NCBI RefSeq assembly: GCF_029784135.1
Contig: NC_073745.1
Coordinates: 42,178,420 to 42,242,419 of the forward strand
DNA length: 64,000 bases
Direction of reading: 5' to 3'
From: Toxorhynchites rutilus septentrionalis
Taxonomy: Eukaryota; Arthropoda; Insecta; Diptera; Culicidae
Below the pieces are notes generated by a model. The model had not been told where the DNA came from. It saw only the letters and a program-made list of their open reading frames with translations, and made no database searches. This document shows, piece after piece, positions 54,479-64,000 of this stretch; the first letter of the stretch is position 1, and every line of letters begins with the position of its first letter. The translations under genes were made by a program, and so were the position numbers.

Positions 54479-56134
54479 GGGTAGGGCGGGACTAGTTGGT
54501 CGAAGGGGTAAGTTGGTCAATGACGATATCTTGGAATCTGAGCGTCCAAAAAATTAGCGATCTATGGATGAAAAATAGCGAATTGCTGATACAAAAAAAT
54601 AAGCAAATTGCAAGATTTTTTTATTAAGTGGGTTAAAAAATATGGACATGGTTCCGATTTTGCCAAAAATCATTCACGGTTTGCGCATTCTAAAATGTGT
54701 TCTAAAACTGGTTAATAACCATGAAAAATCGGCTCAAACGTAAAACACAGGTTTATTGTACGTATTAGCATTAAGTGTTAATGTAAATCGTTTTTAAAAT
54801 TAGTTTTATTGAATTTTCATGAATATTCTTTTTCATATATAGAGGGGTTAGTTGGTCACACAATTTACTCGTTTGAGAGCAACGCACATAAAATTTCCAG
54901 GTATGCCGTGTTCCATTACGCAAGCTATAAACAAATATAGAAAGCATATGTTTTACTGCTAAACCCATGTATTTGAAACGAGACAACCACCTCACAAACC
55001 ACAATTATATTAATTGTCATATCTATATTTTTTGCTGTAAAATTTTCATTAAATATAGTAAACGCTAACATTGAATATCAGAACTCACAATAATGCATTG
55101 AGTAATGTAGCATACCTGCAGGCTATTTCTATATACTTTGGGGCGAACGGTGCAAATGTCATCAAAACAAATGCAAGCGGTTGTGCGTCGCAGGGATTCC
55201 AGGTGATTTTTTTTCCAAAGTCTTTACATGTTACGAGAAAATGTCTCCACCATAATATCGGAGGAAAGTTCTTCACACAAAAACGGAACTGTGATAACTC
55301 TATTTGTTTATTTCAGCTTAGAAATTTCGGTTGAAACTCAAACCATATTCATGAAACTAATTGTAGAAAAGTGAAGTGGTTGTTTGAAAGATCTAGGTTA
55401 ATCTATTGTATAGTAGGGCCAAAATTCAATGTCATTTGAGTTTTCGAGCGCAATTGAATTAATGTCTTCTAGAAACAATATGTATTCAGAACGCCTCGTT
55501 CGCTGAGACTAAAGCCCTACTTTTCTGACGATATTTTCGGCTAATAGTTAGAATTTCATGGAAATAATATGTTTTAAAAATCCACGTATGCTATCATACT
55601 GAAATGTCTTCACATATTTCATAATGTCTTCAAAATGTCTTCAAAATGAAGACATGTCTTCAAACCTGGCATCTCTGGTTCGACACAAAGTGGAAGAGAG
55701 ACGAAATCGCTAGAAAAGATTGTCTAACTAATTTTCAACGATGATAATTTGAAATTTTTATAAATTTGTTTAACTTATATCATATAGCAAGTAAATATGA
55801 TATTAGTTAACTGTTTTTGTTTTGATTTAATTAATTAATTTATAATCGAGAAAACTTCTAATGGAAAAACGTTTATTATTTACTCAAGAATAACATGCCT
55901 ATTATTGACCAATTTACTCCGTGTGTGGGGTTAGTTGGTCAATTTATTCTGAAATATAAAGACGTTAAATAAAAGAAAAATGTCGAATAATTGATTCTAT
56001 GGTAATTTTTCATTGAAAAGGTAAAAGGTAAGCTTCATTGTGGTACATAACATTCTAAAGCAAAACTTCGTACTGCAAAGTTATAACCAAATTTATTCAA
56101 AAATGACCAACTAACCCCGCTCTACTCTACCTTT
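54479..56134. mobile_element. 1.65-kb non-coding element with TTAGTTGGTC ends
   Basis: The left end GGGTAGGGCGGGACTAGTTG and then GTC is matched, inverted, by GACCAACTAACCCCGCTCTA then CTCTACC at the right. The motif GGGGTTAGTTGGTCA also occurs inside at about 54844 and 55928, so the element carries internal copies of its own terminus. No transposase frame is present, and internal open frames (for example 55071-55334) lack domains. Related GGTCAC motifs recur just outside (56585, 56690). Confidence 0.7.
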
Positions 56135-57460
56135 CGCAGAAAAGCAACAGAAAATCCGAAATTGTCTGTGTCGGCTATACGAATCGTAGAGGAACAAATT
56201 TCAACTTTAGTTTTAAAACGATGAACACAGCTCTCACTGTTGGAAACAATATATCCTTTCCATTCGGCTTGCAATGTGTTGTACTTAGACACCACTTTTG
56301 ATCCCGAAACAATGCACGAATACGAGAAAATTATATGATCGATCGCCAAGTTCCCAACCACCAATAAGCCAAACAACATTCCTAAATTCACACATGCTCT
56401 CCCATGCTCGGCAAACAAATTATAAAAATCAATTTGCTTTTTATTATTTCTGATATTATTTTAGAATTCATCAAATTGTTGCATTGAATTGTATTGAAAT
56501 AACTGTTTAGTGAAAGGTTTGGTGGCCCTAAAAAAGCGCCATGTTCTTATGAAATTGATACATTCTTGTTCTCGCGAGAACAAGTTGGTCACATGTCGAA
56601 ATTTGTGTCCTTATTTCGCCAATGTACTCTTCTAGACAAACTGAATGCAGCCACAGGTAGTTTTACATAGGGGAAATGGGGGGAAAGTGGTCACCCTAAC
56701 ATGCCCATTTCCTGTGTCCACATACCACTACAATTTCCGTTTATCGAAGAATATTGCAGCTCAATTTTTTGTTGTTCAAGATAGCAAGCGGTTTTAATTA
56801 TGCAAAAGGAGAATAGTAAAAAAAAGTTTAAAAGTTGACCTTTTTTAAGTTAGTAGGTAAAGTGGTCACTTGTGGGGGAGAAAGCGGTCACTCGCACATA
56901 TCATGCCAGAAAGGATAGATTTATGCATTTTTCTTGTCTAAATTTGTTTAAATCATTATTGAAATAGTAGGTACATGTATGAAATAAGCTAGACTTATTT
57001 ACCTAGAGTGATTATTGAAATTTTCTCATACGTACAAAAACGTAGTAGGGAACACATAACGTTTTTCAAAATGCGGCTTGGTTTTGGTTGGGGTGGAATA
57101 TTTTTCCTAAGTCAAAACCACAAAAGGGACCCCTTTAGGAGCAGAAGGTGATAAGGTATATCAGCTTTTGAAAACAGAACATTGTCAGTAGTAATCCTCA
57201 ACTCACCACTATGCCCCCAAACAACAAAGTAATTTCTATACGAAATAATCGCTGTAATTGAATAAAAATCTGTTCTAGAATATGTGAACAGTCGTCCAAA
57301 CTGCTGATTAGTCGAAAATATCATGTCAAATAAACTAAATTTCATTAGAAATTCTGTAGCGTCTTAAATGCAGAGGACTGTAAAACTGCTGCAATTCCCG
57401 CTACGCGATTCCAAAGCTGCTTCAACGCAGCTTGCCCAGCGAGAGAAACCAAATTCCCCC
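56135..57460. other. Unassigned DNA with partial AAAGTGGTCAC repeat
   Basis: GGGGGGAAAGTGGTCACCCTA at about 56679 and AAAGTGGTCACTTGTGGGGG and AAAGCGGTCACTC further on look like one end of another MITE family, but I could not find the matching other end. No gene was found. Confidence 0.4.
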
Positions 57461-59575
57461 CGTGGCACAGTGGGGCCGTTCTGAAAAAAGACGGTCAAAA
57501 ATCTTTTCTCGTCTTACTTTACATTTTAGAGCATGGGTGTCTTCAGAAAAGTTGTTCAGAATGTTGATTCAAATAATTTGACGGTTTCATTTAAACTCTT
57601 ACTGAGTTACAGTAAAAATAAAAAAAAACTTTTCATACTTTCATATAGTTGAGTTAGTTGAGTTATGTCTTCAGCAACATTGTGGAACTACAAATTTTAT
57701 GAAATTTTTCTGAAGATACATAATATCTATCTATCAGTACTTCAGAGATATAACTGTTTTTCTGGGTAGACTATCTCAAAACTAGTTTTTAAACTTAAGT
57801 TATGCCTAAGTCACATTATATCAACCCAATATGTTCCACAAAGTTTTAGATAATATGAAAATACATAACATTGCTAAAGACACTATTAGTGTTAAATGAC
57901 ACCATTGCGATGTACAGTGGTTACAAAGCAAAAATATGTGACTTTTAATCATTTTTTTTTTTCAAAAATGTGCACGTTTGTGCGTCAATACTCAACGTCA
58001 TTTTGTTCGTCAGGGTTTGAAGTATTCGGCAAACTGCTTTCGAACTCGGGAACCCTCGGGAACATTACTTTTTATACCAATTTTCACAGCACAATTTACT
58101 CAATTTTAGTCTGTTTTCTTCATACTTAATCTACTATTGATGTTTATTTGCATTATATTAATTTATAAATCAATTTCTGATTCTATCTCACTATCAGACC
58201 TCGAATTTGAGTTATTTTGCGGTAGTTTTATTGCAGTTGGTGATAGCAATTGGTCCTTTTTCGATTTTCGTTTTCGCAAGCTGCTTATCAAAGAGATGGA
58301 TGTCATAAACAATCTTACGAAAACATCCTGATCACTGATCTCTCTGCAAGTTAGATTTTTAAGGTTTAGAATGTGTTTATACGCCTTTTCTTGATATGTG
58401 ATTTTTTCAGAATTTTAGCAGTGTTCCGCGGTACAAAAATATATGTATTTATAAAATTTTGAGACTTAATACTGGTTTAATTCACAAATATTAAAAAGCA
58501 CATACGAACATATTTAAATTTAAATTAAAGCAGCACTAAATCCCAAAATTCTGAAAAAATATCAAAATTTCATAAATATAAAGATTTTTGTACCGCGAAC
58601 ACTGCTAAAAATCAGAAAAAAAAATCACACATATCAAGAAAAGGCGTATAAACACGTTCTAAACCTTCAAAATTCATCTTTCAGAGAGATCAGGTATCAG
58701 GATGTTTTTGTAAGATTGCTCATGACATCAGACCCTTTGATAAGCAGCTTGCCAAAACGAAAATCGAATAAGGAACAATTGCTATTACCAACTGCAATAA
58801 AACTACCACAAAATAACTCAAATTTGAGGTCTGATAATGAGATAGAATCAGAAATATAAAAATATATATTTATATATTAAAATAATGCAAATAAACATCA
58901 ATAGTAGATAAAATATGAAGAAAACAGAGAAAAATTGAGTAAACTGCACTGTGAAAATTGCTATAAAAAGTAATGTTCTCGAGAGTTCCCGAGTTCAAAA
59001 AGCAGTTTGCAGAATACTTCAAATCCTGACGTACAAATTGACGTTGAGTATTGATGAACAAACGTGCACATTTTTGAAAAAAATAACTATTAAAAGTCAC
59101 ATATTTTTGCTTTGTAACCACTGTACATCGCAATGGTGTCATTGAACACTTATAGTGTCTTCAGCAAAGTTATGTATTTTCATGTTATCTTAAACTTTGT
59201 GGAACATATTGAGTTGATATAATGTGATTTAGGCATAACTTAAGTTGAAAAACTAGTTTTGAGATAGTCTCCCCAGAAAAATAGTTATATCTCTGAAGGA
59301 TTGTTACATAGATATTATATATCTCCAGCACAGTTTCATAAAATTTATAATTCTACAATGTTACTGAAGACATAACTCAACTCTCTCGTAAGTATAAAAA
59401 GTTAGTTTTTCAAATTTTTACTGTAACTTAGTAAGAGTTTAAATGAAACCGTCAAATTATTCGAATAATCAACATTTTGAACAACTTTTCTGAAGACACC
59501 CATGCTCTAAAATGTAAGGTAAGACGAGAAAAGATTTTTGACCGTCTTTTTTCAGAACGGCCCCACTGTGCGTGG
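57461..59575. mobile_element. Long inverted-repeat (foldback) element, ~1-kb arms
   Basis: CGTGG at 57461-57465 and 59571-59575 flanks a 2,105-bp element. The left arm (57466 to about 58470) starts CACAGTGGGGCCGTTCTGAA and the right arm (about 58561-59570) is its reverse complement, ending TTCAGAACGGCCCCACTGTG. The outer ~100 bp are nearly perfect. Further in, mismatches and small indels accumulate. The spacer is about 90 bp. Each arm has a matching short open frame (MTPLRCTVVTKQKYVTFN start) of 77-90 codons with no domain. No transposase was found. Confidence 0.9.
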
Positions 59576-59679
59576 GCGCGATGCAGACTGCCTTCATTGC
59601 AGTGATGCAGCGGGGATTTTCCATTCGCATGGAAACTTTACACTTCCTTGTGGCGGATTGAGGGACTCGTTGCTTTGGA

Positions 59680-59868
59680 GACAAAACACTTCTTCTTCTT
59701 CTGCTTGGATGGCACTAACGTTCCAGTGGAACTTTTGCTTTCTCAACGTATGCATTAACTAGCGTCATTTATTGATACTTCGTTGAGATTTCTATGCTGA
59801 ATAACACGCATTGAGTGTACTCTGGAGTGGCAAGCTCTAGAATACGCGTGCAAGCCGGACAAAACACT
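59680..59868 (-). mobile_element. SINE S1 copy, 5'-truncated, 11-bp duplication
   Basis: GACAAAACACT at 59680-59690 and 59858-59868 flanks a 167-bp insert. On the minus strand it contains the S1 body (CACGCGTATTCTAGAGCTTG, then TTGAGATT... blocks) and ends with a GAAGAAGAAGAAG tail. The tRNA head is missing through truncation. Confidence 0.92.
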
Positions 59869-60679
59869 ACACACACTTAAACTATACTATGTACATTATA
59901 ATTCACTTAACTTTATACTATACATTAAACTATACATGAAATAACTTAAACTTTTTTCTGTAGTTTTCGTTTTGTGTTCTGCTTCAAATTTGCTACTGCT
60001 GCTGTTAACGCTCTGCTGTCTAAATTTGAACTGTGTGCTGTCCTTGTAAAGCACAAACTATCCTCATATTCGTTGCTGAAGCATGTTCGATCCTGTTTGC
60101 ATGAGAGCGATGAATTGCACTTTAGGGTGTGGCGTCGGGGGATCGCATCTCATGCATTGGTTCTCTCTTCAGTGCGCTTGCGACTGAACAAATTGCTTAA
60201 ATTTGAAATGCACAAAACTACGGAAATCGCTATCGAGAGAGCGATTTTTGTTTTTATTTATATTTTGACATGCGAAAGCTACACTGGAGTACAGGGTGAC
60301 TCAAAAGTCATGAAATTATTCAAACATGAGGTGACTATCAATACGGTGTCAATAGTCAATAGTTATACTATCAAACAATCAGGTACTGCTACCCGCTGCT
60401 AACAATATTAGTGGTGTTGCTGTTGATGATGATATTGGTGTCACTGCTTCAGAAATTGATTGATCGGTTCGGGAAGGAACCGCATTATTTTTTCGAAATG
60501 ACTGGCTGTAAAATCGCAAACGGATGGGGCTTGCGATGCAATGTTTCACTTTTTGTTAGGCTTCCTTTGTATTGAGAAAAAAATGCACGGTAGAGAGGTA
60601 CCTTTTTTCGTTGTAGTATTGGTGTATTGGTATTTCGCAGTATGTTTGGATAGTTGCCTGTTTTGGTCGGTATAACTTA
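59869..60679. other. Unassigned DNA
   Basis: Low-complexity TAAACTATAC-type sequence at 59880-59955. TACAGGGTGACTCAAAAGTCA at about 60289 looks like a mariner-type terminus without a partner. An open frame at 59974-60402 (142 codons) has no recognisable domain. Confidence 0.4.
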
Positions 60680-61620
60680 AGGAACATAAATTGGACCAAC
60701 CAAACGTGAGATTAATCGCGTTCAGATAATGCTTGACTTTTATTTTACAATTATTGAATTGTTTATTAAAAAATAAATAAGTAAATAAATAAAATAAACA
60801 ATAATTATCTTCATTGGGAGAGATGCGTAGAAATATCTATATATACTAGCTTACCAGGCAAACGTTGTTCTGCCAAATAAATTATTTCTAGTGAATATTT
60901 TGGGTGTTGAATAAAACACACTAATGTATTGTAAGTGTGTTTGAATATTTTAATGATCTTTAAAATAAATCGAATGTGACCGATAAAAAAACGAATTAAA
61001 TGATTTGAACGAAAGGTTATATGATGTTTCTTGGTGTATTTCATTAACGTAACTGACGTGTTTTATCTCTTAAAAGTTAAACATCAACTGAAAAAAGTAA
61101 TATAAGTTTGTCGTAAAGTAGAAAAAATGAAATATAAAAAATCAATATTTATTGAAAATACGTGCATGTGATTTTCAACATGGCTTAGTTTATAACAGCT
61201 TGGTCTAGTTCATAAATTGGAAAACAGCGATACACCAGCTAACTTCAATGGAGCAGATTAATCGGCCTGTTTGGAATCGCGTTATTTTATCGTTGTCATT
61301 CACATCGGTAATCTAAGTTTGAAACACAGCCATATTGCTTCCTTTATTCATGGATGTTTTTATTACTCTTCACCGATTTTTTGAACTCAATATTCATATA
61401 TGCATATGAGTGATCGGATTTTACAATTCGATTGAAATCGATTTTTACACTCTTAAATTCGTTCGCCTTGTCGCGAAACAATGGTCAAAATAAGTAATCC
61501 GTATTTGTGGTTCAATTTACTCTCTATCTGATCGGCATAATTCCGGAAATAATTCTAAATTGTTGAAATTTGAATGAAAATTATTATTCGATTTCGTTTG
61601 GATGCTAATTTTTTTTTGAA
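60680..61620. repeat. Repeat fragments (E-like, then CGGCAAACGTTGTTCTGCC-like)
   Basis: 60690-60835 resembles the E internal segment (TTCAGATAATGCTTGAC, ATTGAATTGTTTAT, GATGCGTAGAAATAT). At 60846 CTAGCTTACCAGGCAAACGT then TGTTCTGCC begins a sequence type I remember as widespread in insect genomes. The rest is AT-rich with no gene. Confidence 0.45.
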
Positions 61621-61779
61621 TGTGTTTGAATGCTAAATTTTGCGTGTTTATTCCATCCGAAAAACCATTACTATTTTTACTTCATAGAAATGGAACATGG
61701 AGACCAATGTTGTTTACGTCGAATTGCGTGGCAATGTGGTCACATTTGCTCGACTCGATTGGACTTGAGCAAGAACAGT

Positions 61780-61818
61780 ATTAGCATTAGCATTAGCGTT
61801 AGCATTAGCATTAGCATT
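61780..61818. repeat. (TTAGCA)n microsatellite
   Basis: About six units with one GTTAGC variant, located in a longer dispersed repeat (61690-62100) that has a conserved look but no protein. Confidence 0.9.
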
Positions 61819-62167
61819 GAGCAAGTTGCACAATATCGTAGGTGGTACGAATTCAGAACTGTTATGTTGAAAACTAGCCTCCATCCGTTGCTGATGATTA
61901 GTAATATCTCTTAGATGAAGACCTGTTTTCTCCAACAGTTAAGAATTGTCCTGGCCACGTCCTTACAACTGCTAAGGAAAAGGGAAGGAATGTTAGTTCA
62001 ACATTTACTTAAGAGAGATGCAGAGAACTCTACGACCTCTCATAAATGTCACGGGAATTTAGGGATGTGTTAGTAGGGAAGGTAAGCCATAGGATACACT
62101 CAGCCGGTGTTACTGGCAAAGCTTGTTATAACTGATAATCTAGCGATATTTAATAATTATTATATTT

Positions 62168-62465
62168 TTATATTACTATTACTATTACTATTACTATTAC
62201 TATTACTATTACTATTACTATTACTATTACTATTACTATTACTATTACTATTATTATTACTATTACTATTACTGTTACTATTACTATTACTATTACTATT
62301 ACTATTACTATTACTATTACTATTACTATTACTATTACTATTACTATTACTATTACTATTACTATTACTATTACTATTACTATTACTATTACTATTACTA
62401 TTACTATTACTATTACTATTACTATTACTATTACTATTACTATTACTATTACTATTACTATTACT
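62168..62465. repeat. (TATTAC)n microsatellite, ~300 bp
   Basis: About 49 hexanucleotide units with isolated changes near 62252 (TATTAT) and 62274 (TGTTAC). The poly-Leu and Ile/Val frames through it are by-products. Confidence 0.98.
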
Positions 62466-63880
62466 TGATGCAAGTGGTATCTGTTGGAAGAATTGGTTAA
62501 TAAAATTATATAAAACTAAATTGTAGAATGATATAAATGGATTCCGGCCTTCCGATCGTCATTAGTAGCTGTATGGAAAGAATAATTTTGAGAGATTGTG
62601 ATTGATGTGAATTATTGATTAAGGAGAGCATCAGTTTCAACTTCAACTATTAGATTCCTTCCTTCATAGTTTCCTCTACAACTCTTCGCCACAACAACTA
62701 TATGCTCGATCTGATGTGTTAGAGACAGGTTCACAAAATGTACATAAATTGTATTTGAGCCCTACTGACAGTTCGGATGTTGACACTATCGCACCACAAC
62801 CGGTATGATAGGCATGAGCGACGACGACGACAAGACATGATATAAATGAAGCAAGCCAATCGTTGTCACATTAGTAGCTGAAAAAGAATTTGTCTGTAAT
62901 ATTTTTATTTAATCTCTATCGTTTAAGAAAATATAAAATATAAAACTACTGCAGGGTTTAACAAAATTACTAATATATAAGAGATGTAAGAGGATTATTA
63001 AACATATTTCATTGAAAATAAAATTTAATTAATAGGTTTATAAAACACTGCGATACTAAATAGTAAAATGACACAAATCCACTACGAATTTCTGATGAAT
63101 GTCACGGGTTGTGTAAAAAGAAGTGTTTAGTTAAATATTTATATTTAGGTTTTTTTCGATAGATGATACCGTTTTGTCTCACACTTCGAACATCCAAGCC
63201 CTGATAGCCACCAAACGGTGTCCCATTACTCAAAACGGCACAAGTTCGCGAAATTAACTTGGTTTTTTGATACAACAGAGCCTTCTCCTTCATTTGATCA
63301 CAATAGAACTGATTCACAAACGCATATTCATGGAGACAAACCCAAAAACATGTTTAATCACTTTTGTCTCAAATTCCGAACAAGTTTGGACTTGAGCTTG
63401 AACAGAATGCAAGATTGCGCTTTTTCCATTCAACAGAATACAACCAACAACATGTGGGGACGAATACGATCGAACTTCATTTTGTGTTTGAACACACGCG
63501 CAATGTCATGACAATGCATTGCGCTTTGGCCTGGCTATAACTAAAGCTGTGTCGGCGTTGCTCATGATAGTGTCTCGCAAGTGAATGTATTATTCCTCGC
63601 ACCGCTTTTGTTGATTGTGTAGTAAGAATTGCAGTCGTTCAATCTCTACCTTCGCGTATATGTCGACCATAAATTGTTGGCACAGCTTACGATATCTTGA
63701 ATTGGCGATTCTTGACCATGTCAAATCACCATATGATAACCATAAAAATCCATCGAGCGCGCCCTCTGTTTGTTTCGTCGCATGTTCATAAATATTAAAT
63801 CAAAATGAGAAATGATGTTCATAATTAATTAAGTATCTGTGACGGGGTCTTGTTGGTCTAATGTTTATGCAAGAGATTTT
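62466..63880. other. Unassigned DNA
   Basis: No gene, RNA or element boundary was supported. Open frames at 63102-63317 and 63218-63511 overlap on opposite strands and show no domain. Confidence 0.4.
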
Positions 63881-64000
63881 TCGTTAAAGAAACCCTTCTG
63901 ACTTGCACTGTAGTCACGCGTATTCTTGAGCTTGCCACTCCAGAATACATTCAAGGCGTATTGTTCGTCATAGAAATCTCAACTATTTACTAATAAAAAT
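63881..64000 (+). mobile_element. SINE S1 copy, cut by the window edge
   Basis: TTTTTCGTTAAAGAAACCCT, GTAGTCACGCGTATTCTTGA and CTTGCCACTCCAGAATACAT follow the S1 body (copies at 53545-53825 and 59691-59857) in plus orientation. The GAAGAA tail would lie beyond 64000. The tRNA head is not recognisable upstream. Confidence 0.85.

Noticed and set aside
56679..56895. MITE-like AAAGTGGTCAC motifs
   Set aside because: Only one end recognised; insufficient for an element call.
60289..60320. Mariner-like terminus TACAGGGTGACTCAAAAGTCA
   Set aside because: No opposite end or transposase trace nearby.
62107..62526. Poly-Leu (139 codons) and Ile/Val (101 codons) open frames
   Set aside because: Produced by the (TATTAC)n array.
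1..64000. CRISPR array, prokaryotic operon or virus-like gene cluster
   Set aside because: No short regularly spaced repeats with unique spacers, no operon-like packing, and no viral structural or replication genes were seen; all tandem arrays have spacer-free units.

Overview
The window looks like intergenic or intronic DNA from a mosquito (Culicidae, probably a culicine). This rests on AT-rich, repeat-dense composition, many mariner/Tc1-type and TTAA-flanked elements, tRNA-derived SINEs, an RNase H-bearing LINE, and several repeats that resemble ones familiar to me from mosquito genomes. No database search was possible. I see no convincing host protein-coding exon. The only intact long reading frames belong to a retrotransposon. 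The clear host genes are two tRNA genes: tRNA-Glu(TTC) on the minus strand and tRNA-Leu(AAG) on the plus strand, about 370 bp apart.

Layout. 1-6.1 kb: a ~150-bp minisatellite, decayed DD34D mariner and ITm transposase fragments, an almost full-length DD41D mariner with TA duplications and homopolymer frameshifts, and small TTAA-flanked MITEs around a Tc1 remnant. 6.1-24 kb: mostly unassigned AT-rich DNA carrying foldback elements, a MITE with terminus TACTGCCGTTCTACG, a 2-kb element ('E') split by an internally deleted DD41D mariner, and a mariner fragment split by a 345-bp MITE. 24-27.8 kb: tandem arrays, including a ~515-bp satellite-like unit, and an LTR-like fragment. 27.8-31.2 kb: no recognised feature.

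31.2-39.6 kb is the best-resolved locus. An apparently intact two-ORF LINE of about 6.07 kb (minus strand) is inserted in the 3' UTR of an older, 5'-truncated copy of the same family. Both insertions are still framed by their own target-site duplications, of 14 bp and 11 bp. ORF1 (gag-like, three zinc knuckles) and ORF2 (endonuclease, reverse transcriptase, RNase H, Cys/His tail) overlap by the 8 nt ATGTCTAA, which suggests termination-reinitiation.

39.6-50.9 kb: more nested MITEs, including a third E copy inside an element whose ends carry repeated ATAATCGAGTC motifs, a LINE 3' tail, a 50-bp LINE tail insertion with a 12-bp duplication, and a ~120-bp tandem array. 50.9-53.8 kb: the tRNA genes, a (GAAAGA)n microsatellite broken by a 500-bp assembly gap, and two SINEs. 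54.5-59.6 kb: a 1.65-kb element with TTAGTTGGTC ends and a 2.1-kb long inverted repeat with ~1-kb arms flanked by CGTGG on both sides. 59.6-64 kb: further SINE copies and (TATTAC)n and (TTAGCA)n hexanucleotide arrays.

The window therefore works mainly as a layered record of transposition. I found no evident new protein-coding system. The most informative items are the self-nested LINE pair with its coupled ORFs, and the 1-kb-arm foldback that could act as a source of hairpin RNA.
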